This document shows positions 44,384-52,323 of a stretch of 64,000 nt of DNA, in pieces. The position numbers and the translations under genes are program-made. Below the pieces are notes generated by a model. That model was given only the letters and a program-made list of their open reading frames with translations, ran no database searches and was not told where the DNA came from. Within the stretch, counting starts at the first letter, position 1; each line of letters starts with the position of its first letter. Source of the DNA: CBDAQA01 sp965198865 (lineage in GTDB: Bacteria > Planctomycetota > Phycisphaerae > Tepidisphaerales > Tepidisphaeraceae); NCBI GenBank assembly GCA_965198865.1, contig CBDAQA010000022.1:1-64000 (forward strand), in the 5' to 3' direction.

Positions 44384-45967
44384 TCAGGAGGCGAGACGTG
44401 TGGGGTGGAGTTCCCGCGCTTCCGATGGGGTCGACGCGAGTTGGGCGAGCAGTTGCCGGCCTGTGACCGGAGAGTTGCCCACCTGTCGCACCTCGAACGC
44501 TGCCGCCAGCGAGCCCAGGTAGGCGGCGGCCTGCACGGTGCCGCCGGCGGCCAACGCGCAGGTGGCGACGGCGAGCAGGGCGTCGCCGCAGCCGAGCGGG
44601 TCGACGGCCCGCGTGGCCAGCGAAGGCAGGTAGGCCGCTCGCAGGCGTCGGTCCCACGAGTCGTCGGGGCCATCGGCGGGGCGGTGCTGGTCAAACGCGC
44701 ACAGCCCCTGCTTGCCTAGCGTCACGAGCGCACCCTTGGCCGACGTCTTGGTCAGCAGCTGCGACGCGACGGCGTTCAGGCCGCTGGCGAAGTCGCCGGT
44801 CGCCTCGCGCATCTCGCGCTCGGTGGGGCAGAGCAGATCGACGCCGGCGAAGCGGAGCAGGCTGGCCTGCCGGCCGCTGACGTCGGCGGTGAGGACCGGC
44901 ACCGCATCGCGCACGGCCGGCAGCACGCGGTCCAGCAGCGGGCCGGTCAGGAGCCCGTACCCAAAGTCGGCGAAGACGACGGCGTCGGCCCCGGCGGCGG
45001 CGGCCTCGATCAGGTCGGCGACGTGGGCGGCGGCGCGGCTGTCCAGCGGGGCGGCGGCGCCGTCGTCCACCTTCATCAGCTTCTGGCCGTCGACCAGGTA
45101 CCGGCTCTTGGTGACCAGCTGCTTCCGCTGCCGCACGCACCGCACGGTGACGCCGGCGCCGTGCAGGCGCTCGACCACGTCGGCCGAGGCATCGTCGTCG
45201 GCCAGGCTGGTGACCAGCGTGGCGTCGGCGCCCAGGCCGGCCAGGTGCAGGGCGACGACGGCGGCGGCGCCGTCGTAGTCGGCGCGCTGCAGCGGCCGAA
45301 GGGTCATCATCGGCCCCTCGCTGGCGACGCCGACGGCGTCGCAGAAGTGGTACCGGTCGAGGATGTAGTCGCCGACGACCACGACCCGCTTGCCGCGGCA
45401 GCGGTGGAGCAGGTTCGACAGGGCGAGCGGGGTCAGGCCGTACTGCTGGCGGTACCGGCGGACGCGGTCGTCGGCGACGGCGCCCTCGTCCAGCCCGGCG
45501 ATCAGGGCGGTGGACGAGAAGACGACGTCGCCGCTGGAGAAGACGACGCGCCCGCCGTGGCCGACGACGGTGTCGCGCTCGGCCAGGAAGCGCGGGTCGG
45601 TGTTCGTCTCGTACTCCCGGCCCTTCACGTAGACGTCGGGGCGCAGCGCGTCGAGCACCTCCACGGCCGTCGGGTGGGGGTTCACGTAGACGTGGTCGAC
45701 GCACTCGAGCGCGGCCAGGCTGGCGGCGCGCAGGTCGTCGGGGATCAGCGGGCGACCGGCGCCCTTGCCGGCCACGTGCGGGTCGGCGCTGACGGTGACG
45801 ACCAGCTCGTCCCCCAGCGACCGGGCGAACTGCAGGTAGCTGATGTGGCCCGGGTGGACGATGTCGAAGCAGCCGTGGCAGTGGACGACCGTGCGCCCCG
45901 CCAGGCCGGCCGAGCGGCGGCGGGCGAGCAGGTGGTCGAGCGTGCAGACCTTGGGGCTGGGCGACAT
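44384..45967 (-). CDS. Bifunctional heptose adenylyltransferase/kinase, swapped domain order
   Basis: 527 residues from the ATG at 45967 (GGAG eight bases upstream). The N-terminal domain (residues about 25-150) is a nucleotidyltransferase with the HxGH signature GCFDIVHPGHISYL and VYVKGREYETN. The C-terminal domain (about 185-515) is a PfkB/ribokinase sugar kinase: VVVVGDYILDRYHFCD, GPMMTLRPLQRADYDGAAAV, LVTKSRYLVDGQKLMKVDDG and a catalytic Asp in AVDPLGCGDALLAVA. E. coli HldE has kinase first and adenylyltransferase second, so the order here is reversed. The likely product is ADP- or GDP-activated heptose (or a similar sugar phosphate) for the glycan. It opens the minus-strand block. Confidence 0.85.
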   Translation of the reverse strand: MSPSPKVCTLDHLLARRRSAGLAGRTVVHCHGCFDIVHPGHISYLQFARSLGDELVVTVSADPHVAGKGAGRPLIPDDLRAASLAALECVDHVYVNPHPTAVEVLDALRPDVYVKGREYETNTDPRFLAERDTVVGHGGRVVFSSGDVVFSSTALIAGLDEGAVADDRVRRYRQQYGLTPLALSNLLHRCRGKRVVVVGDYILDRYHFCDAVGVASEGPMMTLRPLQRADYDGAAAVVALHLAGLGADATLVTSLADDDASADVVERLHGAGVTVRCVRQRKQLVTKSRYLVDGQKLMKVDDGAAAPLDSRAAAHVADLIEAAAAGADAVVFADFGYGLLTGPLLDRVLPAVRDAVPVLTADVSGRQASLLRFAGVDLLCPTEREMREATGDFASGLNAVASQLLTKTSAKGALVTLGKQGLCAFDQHRPADGPDDSWDRRLRAAYLPSLATRAVDPLGCGDALLAVATCALAAGGTVQAAAYLGSLAAAFEVRQVGNSPVTGRQLLAQLASTPSEARELHPTRLAS

Positions 45968-46099
45968 GGCCGCGCTCCGCGAGGGCGAGTGGGGCGTCCG
46001 TGCCCCGATGCAGGGTGACATCGGCGCGGGCGGCGGGGCGGCGTGAAATTACTGGACGGGGGGCTGATCAGGGTTGCTGAAGCAACCTTGCCGCGCGGG

Positions 46100-47053
46100 T
46101 CACTTGGTCGCGGGCCGGGTGGTGGCCGGCTCGGGCGTGAACTGGTTGTAGACGTGGACGCCGGTGTCGGTCACGTCGAAGCCCAGGCCCGTGTAGCCGC
46201 CGATCGTCTCCAGGGCCTGCTGCACGGACGCGTCGTCCAGGATCAGCGACACCTGCCGGTAGGCGGCCGGCACGCGTTGGTAGGCGCCGGGCTCGACGTC
46301 GAACGGCACGCCGGCCCGCTGGCTCAGCTCCAGCAGCACCTGGGCCACGTCGACGCCGGTGTAGCGGACGGTGATCGTGTGGCTCAGCTGGCCGCGCACC
46401 TGCTGCTCCTTCGGCAGGACGACGACGCTCTGCCCCCACGGGTACCAGGTGACCGGCGTTTGGGCGGCGATCGCCTCCAGCGCGTCCATCACGGTCGCGT
46501 TCCGCGGGACGCCGATCCGCTGGCCCAGCACGCCGTCGCTGGCACGGTCATCCACGGCGAAGGGCGACCTCGCCTCCCTCAGCCGCGCGTCGACCGCGGC
46601 CAGCACCTCGCGCACGGTGGGCCGGTCGGTCGGCAGGTTGATCGGCCTGGCCGACAGCGTGTCCAGCACGCCCAGCTCGCCGACGGTGGCCCGTCGCCCC
46701 AGCCGCCGCAGCGGCGGCAGCGGGCGCAGGACGACGGCCTCGTCGGTCTGGGCGAACGTCAGCCCCAGCGTCCGCGTGATGGCCGACAGGTCGTCGCGCA
46801 GCGTGTGGTTGCGCAGCTTGGCGGTGATGTTGGTCTGCTCTCCCCAGGGCAGCAGGTCCCACACGGCCGCGTCGGCCTCCAGCCGGACGCCGGTCGTCGT
46901 CGCGATCTGCTGCATGGCGTCGGGCAGCACGCCGTTCACGTCCAGATTCTGCTGTGAGTCGAGCGCCCTGGCGACCAGCTCCGACGTGACCGAGGCGCGG
47001 GCGGCGACGGACAGGCACGCGACGATCGCCAGCGCGAGGGGTGGGCTTCTCAT
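46100..47053 (-). CDS. Secreted STN-domain protein of a sigma-factor operon
   Basis: 317 residues with a signal peptide (LALAIVACLSVAARA). Short STN-like modules occur: NGVLPDAMQQIATTTGVRLE with NHTLRDDLSAITRTLGLTF (residues about 40-110), a central segment VPRNATVMDALEAIAAQTPV, TITVRYTGVDVAQVLLELSQ, and VQQALETIGGYTGLGFDVTD at the end. STN modules are found in secretins and TonB-dependent regulators and probably mediate protein contacts in the periplasm. It follows the anti-sigma gene by 93 bp on the same strand, after a terminator-like hairpin. No TonB receptor is present. Confidence 0.7.
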   Translation of the reverse strand: MRSPPLALAIVACLSVAARASVTSELVARALDSQQNLDVNGVLPDAMQQIATTTGVRLEADAAVWDLLPWGEQTNITAKLRNHTLRDDLSAITRTLGLTFAQTDEAVVLRPLPPLRRLGRRATVGELGVLDTLSARPINLPTDRPTVREVLAAVDARLREARSPFAVDDRASDGVLGQRIGVPRNATVMDALEAIAAQTPVTWYPWGQSVVVLPKEQQVRGQLSHTITVRYTGVDVAQVLLELSQRAGVPFDVEPGAYQRVPAAYRQVSLILDDASVQQALETIGGYTGLGFDVTDTGVHVYNQFTPEPATTRPATK

Positions 47054-47088
47054 GGCAGGTCAACCGGGGCCAGGGACCGTTGCGAAGA

Positions 47089-47112
47089 AGCCCCGCATCT
47101 ACATGCGGGGCT
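47089..47112 (-). terminator. Hairpin after the anti-sigma gene
   Basis: 10-bp stem AGCCCCGCAT/ATGCGGGGCT (47089-47098 with 47103-47112) and a 4-nt loop, located 35 bp past the anti-sigma stop. It closely resembles the stem at 31540-31568 and may attenuate or end transcription before the STN gene. Confidence 0.6.
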
Positions 47113-47146
47113 CCGAAGGTTCAAGCGCGCGGATCGCCGGACGCGC

Positions 47147-47722
47147 TCAGCGGTACCGGTCGCCGTGGCCCGGCAGCTTGTCGGCCGCGGCGATCACCGC
47201 GGTGGACGGTCGGCCGACGACGCCCTCGGCGTAGCGCCACGACTCGCCCCTGGCCGCCAGCGCCGGCGACGGGCCGATCTTCACGTCGGCCTCGGCCGGC
47301 CCGGCCGGGGGTTCCTCGGTCGGGCCGGAGACGACGACCACCGACTCCGCCTCGGCGTGGACCGGCGTCACCACCACCGTGCCGGGCCGACCGCGATGGA
47401 CCAGCAGGCCCACCGTCACCGCGACCACCGCCACCGCCGCGATCGAGCCGATCCGCATCGGCGATCGCCAGCCGATCCGACCGGCCACGGCGACATGGTC
47501 GTGCTCGTCCGCCGCGAAGCTCGACAGGTGGCTCGCCACTCGGCCCCAGTTCAGCCCAGCAGGGGGGGTGGCCAGCAGCGCGTTCAACTGCCGATGCTCG
47601 GCCAGCGCCGCCCGCGCGGCGGGATCGGCGGCGAGCGCCGCCTCCACGGCGGCCCGCTCGTCGGCGGGCAGGGACCCGTCGACGTACTGGCTGATCGAGA
47701 ATTCCAGGTCTTCGGCAATCAT
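47147..47722 (-). CDS. Anti-sigma factor-like membrane protein
   Basis: 191 residues from the ATG at 47722 (GGGAG upstream). The cytoplasmic N-terminus DLEFSISQYVDGSLPADERA, then AAVEAALAADPAARAALAEH, matches the anti-sigma N-terminal helix pattern (xxLSxYxDGxLxxxExxxVExxLAxxP). One transmembrane helix follows (IAAVAVVAVTVGLLV, about residues 93-107). The C-terminal periplasmic part is rich in Val, Glu and Pro and shows no known domain. It lies 40 bp behind the sigma-factor gene on the same strand, so it should hold that factor at the membrane. No zinc-binding HxxxCxxC motif is present. Confidence 0.8.
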   Translation of the reverse strand: MIAEDLEFSISQYVDGSLPADERAAVEAALAADPAARAALAEHRQLNALLATPPAGLNWGRVASHLSSFAADEHDHVAVAGRIGWRSPMRIGSIAAVAVVAVTVGLLVHRGRPGTVVVTPVHAEAESVVVVSGPTEEPPAGPAEADVKIGPSPALAARGESWRYAEGVVGRPSTAVIAAADKLPGHGDRYR

Positions 47723-47762
47723 GGCTGGCTCCCGCAATCATACACCCGGCCGGGGCCGGGCG

Positions 47763-48425
47763 TCAGTCTTGCAGGTCGTCCTTCAACATCTCTCTGAGTT
47801 TTCTTCGGCCCTGGAACACGTGCCACTTAACGGCCTCCACGCTGCACTTGAGCTGCTCGGCCACATCCTTCTGCGGCAGTTCCTCGACCGTGAACAGCAC
47901 CAGCGCCAGCCGCTGCTTCTCCGGCAGCTTCGCCAGCGCCGCCTGCAACCGGCCGCCCAACTCCCGCCCCACCAGCCGGTTCACCGGGTCACCCCCGCCC
48001 GGCGACCGATCACCGCCCACGCCGTCGTTCCCCTCGCCGCCCAGCAGGTCGTCCAGCGGTAACGTCGACCGATGCTTGCGGTTCCGCCGGTAGTTCAGCG
48101 ACAGGTTCGACACGATCCGCAGCAGCCAGCCGCCGAACGCCTCGGGCTTCTGCAGCGTCCCCACGCCGCGGTAGGCCCGCAGAAACGCGTCCTGCGTCAC
48201 CTCTAGCGCATCGGGCGTGTTGCCCAGCAACCGGTACGACACGGCCACCGCCTGGCGCTGGTACCGCCGGATCAGGTCGTCAAATGCCGCCCGGTCGCCC
48301 GCCGCCGCCCGCACTACCAACTGCCCATCGGTTGGGCCGTCAGTGGGGGTCGCGGGCAACGTCACGGGTGGCGATGTCTCCGCGGTCGTGTCGGCCGGTG
48401 TCGGTTCGCTCGCGCCCGGCTGCAT
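47763..48425 (-). CDS. ECF-family RNA polymerase sigma factor
   Basis: 220 residues. After a flexible Pro/Thr-rich N-terminus of about 30 residues, region 2 reads DGQLVVRAAAGDRAAFDDLI, RRYQRQAVAVSYRLLGNTPD and ALEVTQDAFLRAYRGVGTLQ. Region 4 reads ALAKLPEKQRLALVLFTVEE, LPQKDVAEQLKCSVEAVKWH and VFQGRRKLREML, giving a complete DNA-binding helix-turn-helix. It is an extracytoplasmic-function sigma-70 member. With the adjacent anti-sigma gene it forms the usual regulator pair. It lies 47 bp downstream of trpA on the same strand. Confidence 0.92.
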   Translation of the reverse strand: MQPGASEPTPADTTAETSPPVTLPATPTDGPTDGQLVVRAAAGDRAAFDDLIRRYQRQAVAVSYRLLGNTPDALEVTQDAFLRAYRGVGTLQKPEAFGGWLLRIVSNLSLNYRRNRKHRSTLPLDDLLGGEGNDGVGGDRSPGGGDPVNRLVGRELGGRLQAALAKLPEKQRLALVLFTVEELPQKDVAEQLKCSVEAVKWHVFQGRRKLREMLKDDLQD

Positions 48426-48472
48426 AGGTCAGACACGGTACGACGCCGAAGGTTGGGCGGGAAACGGCCTGG

Positions 48473-49300
48473 TCACCCGTCCAGCAATTCCCGGCAATAC
48501 CCCGCCGCCGCCGCCGCCACGGCGGCCGGCCCGGCGGGGGCGGCGGCGGTCATCCGCTTCACGAACGCCGACCCCACAATCGCCCCGTCCGCCATCGTCG
48601 CCAATGCTGACACCTGCTGCGGCGTGTGGAGCCCGAACCCCACGCACACCGGCCGGTCGGTCAGCCCTTTCAGGTCCGATACGTTCCGCGCCAGATCGGC
48701 TGGCAGTGCGTCCCGCGCCCCGGTCACGCCGGCCACCGACAGGTAGTACACGAACCCCGTGCTGAGCCGCGCGATGACCGCACGCCGCTTCGCCGGCGTC
48801 GATGGGGCGACGAGCAAGCAGGTGTCCAGCCCGGCCCTCCACGCCTGCGCGCACACCGCCTCCGCCTCCGGCGGTGGCAGGTCCGGCAGGATGATCCCAT
48901 CGAACCCCGCGGCGGCCGCGTCGGCGAAAAAACGCTCGACCCCGTAACGGTAGACGATGCTGTAGCTGACCATCGCAACCAACGGCAGGTCAGCGTTCGC
49001 CCGCGCCGTGCGAACCGCGGCGAACACGTCGGCCACCCTTAGCTTCCTCGCCAGCGCTTCCGTGAACGCCGCCTGGATCGTCGGCCCGTCGGCGATGGGG
49101 TCCGAGAAGGGGAAGCCCACCTCGATCAGCGTCGCCCCCGCCTTCTGAAGCGCCGGGATGCAGGCGGCGGTCGACGCCAGGTCGGGGTAGCCCGCCGGGA
49201 TGAACGGCATCAGCGCCGGTCGCCCGGCCGCCTTGGCGGCCGCCAGCGCCCGGCCGATCCTGCCGTTGCCCCGCGCTGCCGTCGTCGTCGTTTCCGCCAT
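48473..49300 (-). CDS. trpA: Tryptophan synthase alpha chain
   Basis: 275 residues from the ATG at 49300. TIM-barrel TrpA splits indole-3-glycerol phosphate to indole and glyceraldehyde-3-phosphate, feeding indole to TrpB. Catalytic Glu60 in ATLIEVGFPFSDP and Asp71 in IADGPTIQAAF are both present. Further family segments are MPFIPAGYPD, MVSYSIVYRYGVERFFADAA, GFDGIILPDLPPPEA, VYYLSVAGVTGAR and VCVGFGLHTPQQV. No trpB or other trp gene lies nearby, so the pathway genes are dispersed in this genome. The ECF sigma gene follows it closely. Confidence 0.95.
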   Translation of the reverse strand: MAETTTTAARGNGRIGRALAAAKAAGRPALMPFIPAGYPDLASTAACIPALQKAGATLIEVGFPFSDPIADGPTIQAAFTEALARKLRVADVFAAVRTARANADLPLVAMVSYSIVYRYGVERFFADAAAAGFDGIILPDLPPPEAEAVCAQAWRAGLDTCLLVAPSTPAKRRAVIARLSTGFVYYLSVAGVTGARDALPADLARNVSDLKGLTDRPVCVGFGLHTPQQVSALATMADGAIVGSAFVKRMTAAAPAGPAAVAAAAAGYCRELLDG

Positions 49301-49849
49301 GACGCGAGCGATCGTAAAGCACCGCCCCCGTCGGTCAAGCCGCGCCGCCGTCCGCTTGTGGGCGCGACGCCTTAGGTCGCCGGTCATGCCGATCGATAGG
49401 CGCTGCGGGAGTTGCTTCGTCGCGAGCGGTCCCGCCGTGGACGTGCATCACGCAATCGCCCGCCCAGCATTCCGCCTGATCTGGATCGCTGCGGCGCTCC
49501 TTTGCGCCGGCTGCGCGCCGGCCCCGCCCGTGTCCCCTTCGCTTCCGGAATCGATCGCGTCGACCGTCACGATGCCCCTGTTGCTTCCTGCTCCCGATCG
49601 CGCCGCCCCCGACGACCCAAGCGACTGCCATCACGTTCGAGCGAACTTGACACCCATGATCCGGCACGTGAACGGGGCACTTCGATGGCCTGGTTGCTTC
49701 GCCGTTCAATCCGCGTCTTCGGAAAATCTCAGACGCCGGCTTCTCCGTGAAGCGGTTCCGCCCGTTTGGTCGTCGGCCCGTCGTCGGCCGGCCGAGCATC
49801 GGCCGTCGCTTGATCGCCGGCCGGCCGACCTGTATGGTTGCTCGCCCCC
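49301..49849. other. Region between trpA and tRNA-Cys
   Basis: No supported gene. A plus-strand frame from ATG 49386 has a lipoprotein-like start (FRLIWIAAALLCAGC) but runs on without a stop through the tRNA, so any real gene must be decayed. Coding periodicity fades after about 49600. The promoters of trpA and the tRNA should be here. Confidence 0.35.
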
Positions 49850-49923
49850 GGCCGGATACCCAAGTGGACTAAGGGGACGGATTGCAAATCCGTTATTCGT
49901 GGGTTCGAATCCCACTCCGGCCT
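49850..49923 (+). tRNA. tRNA-Cys (anticodon GCA)
   Basis: 74 nt folding into a full cloverleaf. The acceptor stem GGCCGGA pairs with TCCGGCC (49916-49922). The D-arm has a CCC/GGG stem. The anticodon stem ACGGA/TCCGT encloses the loop TTGCAAA (anticodon GCA at 49884-49886). The T-arm GTGGG/CCCAC holds TTCGAAT. The discriminator base is T, the standard identity base of tRNA-Cys. The CCA end is not encoded. Confidence 0.95.
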
Positions 49924-50071
49924 TCCCCTCAACCCCAGCCCACAAGCCGAATCCGAAACATCTAACGATGGACATCGGCGGATGCCATGACATTGGGTAT
50001 CCGACGAATGTTGGGGGTCCGGCCTTTGCTGATTGCAGGTGGGGGTCGCCAGCCAAGGTTAGGGATTACCA

Positions 50072-50308
50072 ATGGAATCGCGTTCGACCGGCAAGTGGAC
50101 GTTGGGGACCGTTGTGGTGGGCGTCTTGCTGTTGGGCGCGGCGTTGGGCGTGGGCGCGTATGCGCTGCACGCCAACCGCGGGCGGCAACAGCAACTGCAT
50201 GACGACGAGATCGGCCGGCAGCGCGACGAGGTGCTGAACGCTGCGCAGGCGAAGGGAGCACGGGTGCCCCCACCGCAGGTTCCCGCGACCGCCCCGTCGG
50301 GCGGTTGA
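50072..50308 (+). CDS. Small single-helix membrane protein
   Basis: 78 residues with one transmembrane helix (LGTVVVGVLLLGAALGVGAYAL, residues about 11-32) and a charged Gln/Arg-rich tail ending in PPPQVPATAPSGG. The ATG at 50072 is preceded by an AGGG element. No family was recognised. It lies on the same strand 148 bp after tRNA-Cys. Confidence 0.5.
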   Translation: MESRSTGKWTLGTVVVGVLLLGAALGVGAYALHANRGRQQQLHDDEIGRQRDEVLNAAQAKGARVPPPQVPATAPSGG

Positions 50309-50398
50309 GCGGGAGGCCGGCGTGCCGGCGTTGCGCCGTCGACCTGACCGGAGGAGCCCACCTCGATCATCAAGACTTCCGCCACCGTCGCCGCTTGA

Positions 50399-50799
50399 GC
50401 GGGGTTTGCCGTTCCGTGGCGCGTCACGCTGGACGCGGGGCAGAACCTGAACCGGTTCGACAGCACGTTCACGGCGGACGGGCCGGTCGACGACCTGCGC
50501 GTGACGGCCGGGATCGGCGAGCACGCCGACCGGGACTTCGTCAAGCAGTTCCAGAGGGACCAGGGTTGGACGGGCTGCTGGGACGCGAGCGACGGCCCCG
50601 TCGAGCGGACGCCGGCGCGGGGGCAGACGCCGGCGGGGTCCATCGGTGCGGCGGTCGTCATGCCGCCGGGGCAGGCGATCGACGCGATCGAGATCGACCG
50701 GCAACTGGAGCTGGTGGCGAAGGCGACACTGGGGCGGTGCGCCACTGGGCCGGGGCGGGGTGGGACCGCGGCGGCGACTTTGCGGCATACGAGGACTGA
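50399..50799 (+). pseudogene. Fragment of a DUF4861-type protein, frameshifted
   Basis: The first frame carries VPWRVTLDAGQNLNRFDSTF, TAGIGEHADRDFVKQFQRDQ, GWTGCWDA, GSIGAAVVMP and LELVAKATLG, the order of the C-terminal half of DUF4861 proteins. A shift near 50730-50745 is then needed to continue with VRHWAGAGWDRGGDFAAYED, matching the typical AGAGWDxGGDF closing motif. A stop (50396) precedes the fragment and there is no start. So only a partial, two-frame relic remains. It lies between the small membrane gene and the anion permease. Confidence 0.55.
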
Positions 50800-50868
50800 A
50801 TGCATGTGGGCGCCTGCGCCCGGCGGGCGGGATCGCCGCTGGTGATGACGATCGACATGTAACGGCGA

Positions 50869-52125
50869 TCAGTAGTGGACCCAGCTCAGCCAAGCGATCC
50901 CCACGCCGAGCGTGAGCAGCGTGACCGGCACGCCCGCCTTGCAGTACTCCCAGAACGAGACGGACACGCCCTCGTGCCTGGCGCGCTCGACCACGATCAG
51001 GTTGGCGACCGAGCCGAGCACCGTCAGGTTGCCGGCGAACGTGCTGCTCATGGCCAGCGCCAGCCAGCCCGTCTCCTGCAAGCCGGCGGGCATGGCGCGG
51101 ATGACGGGCTCGAACAGCAGCACGGCCGGGACGTTGCTCACCAGATTCGACAGGGCGGCGGACGCGACGCCCAGCAGGTCGACCGGGCGGGCCAGCAGCC
51201 AGTGCCACCGCTCGACGTGCCAGTGGTCGACCAGGTGGACCTGGAACGCGTGGACCACGATGAACAGCCCCACGAACATCAGCAGCAGCGACCAGTCGAC
51301 CTCGTCGTAGGCCCGCCTGGGCTTGATTCGGCCCAGCAGCAGCACGGCCGCGGCACCGGTGGCGACGACGGCGATCGGCAGGCCGGTGAAGAACAGCACC
51401 ACGGCGACCAGGGCGACCGTCGCGCTCTTGGCCTGCAGCCAGCGGTGGATCGGTCTGGACCGGGGCGGATCGGCCACACCGCCTCGTTCAGCAGCGGGGG
51501 CGCGGAGGGCGGCGCGGTAGACCACGGCGACGACGGCGAAGTCGATCGCGAGCCCCAGCAGCGCCACGGGCATCAGGTGGGCGGCAAACCGGCCGTACGA
51601 CAGGTGCGACGCCCCGGCGATGATCATGTTCTGCGGGTTGCCGGTGACCGTGCCGACCGACCCGACGTTGGCCGCCGTCGCCAGGCCGATCAGGTGCGGG
51701 ACGGGGTCGTAGCGCATCCGCCTGGTCAGGTGCAGCACGAGCGGGGTGAGGGCGAGGCAGACGACGTCGTTCACCAAGAATGCCGACAGCAGCCCGCCCA
51801 GCAGGACGACCGCCGCGAGCAGGCCGCGCGGCGACGTCACGCGGTCCAGGGCCAGGTGGGTGACGCGGGCGAACGCGCCGCTGAGGCGGAGGAAGCCGAC
51901 GACGACCATCATGCCCAGCAGCAGGAACAGCGTCTGGTAGTCGAGCGACGCCGGTCCCGCCGCGTCGGCCAGCGTGAGCATGCCGGTGCAGAGCATCATC
52001 GCCGCGCCGACGAAAGCGATGGCGGCGCGGTCCGCCCGCAGGCCGGGGATCCGGCCGATCGCCAGTCCGGCGTAGGTGGCGGCGAAGATGCTGCCGGTCA
52101 ACCAGGCGGTCAGGTGCGGGTTCAA
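50869..52125 (-). CDS. Anion permease of the SLC13/CitMHS-ArsB superfamily
   Basis: 418 residues with about eleven transmembrane helices. The TTG at 52125 is chosen because GGAAGG lies six bases upstream and the first helix (WLTGSIFAATYAGLAIGRIPG) starts just after. Superfamily motifs: LLGMMVVVGFLRLSGAF, LLSAFLVNDVVCLALTPLVL, GLATAANVGSVGTVTGNPQN, which fits the SNP/TGNPQN substrate-site pattern, and the repeat-related SNLVSNVPAVLLF near residue 330. The substrate could be a dicarboxylate, sulfate or another anion; sequence alone does not decide. It is divergent from the aldo/keto reductase gene. Confidence 0.85.
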   Translation of the reverse strand: MNPHLTAWLTGSIFAATYAGLAIGRIPGLRADRAAIAFVGAAMMLCTGMLTLADAAGPASLDYQTLFLLLGMMVVVGFLRLSGAFARVTHLALDRVTSPRGLLAAVVLLGGLLSAFLVNDVVCLALTPLVLHLTRRMRYDPVPHLIGLATAANVGSVGTVTGNPQNMIIAGASHLSYGRFAAHLMPVALLGLAIDFAVVAVVYRAALRAPAAERGGVADPPRSRPIHRWLQAKSATVALVAVVLFFTGLPIAVVATGAAAVLLLGRIKPRRAYDEVDWSLLLMFVGLFIVVHAFQVHLVDHWHVERWHWLLARPVDLLGVASAALSNLVSNVPAVLLFEPVIRAMPAGLQETGWLALAMSSTFAGNLTVLGSVANLIVVERARHEGVSVSFWEYCKAGVPVTLLTLGVGIAWLSWVHY

Positions 52126-52323
52126 CTTGGGCCTTCCAATAGTGCGGGGCCGCCGGGCTCCGGTTCGGGTGCATCTCGCCAGCCCGCCGGTGGACCGATC
52201 GCATCAGCGAGACATCAGGCCGCGGGACACGAAGGCGCAGGCGACTACTATGCAGATCAGGCGGATGTGGCAACCGCGAACGGCGCGTGTGTCGGCGATT
52301 TCGCTCGACGGAACGAGAGCCTG

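Noticed and set aside
49386..50237. Lipoprotein-like start (ALLCAGC lipobox) running through tRNA-Cys
   Set aside because: The frame has no stop before the tRNA gene and crosses it, so it cannot be an intact gene; the lipobox may be accidental.
50875..52323. Long in-frame extension upstream of the aldo/keto reductase
   Set aside because: Opposite the anion permease and composed of Asp/Gly/Arg/Gln-rich shadow sequence; the AKR fold starts at the ATG at 52324.
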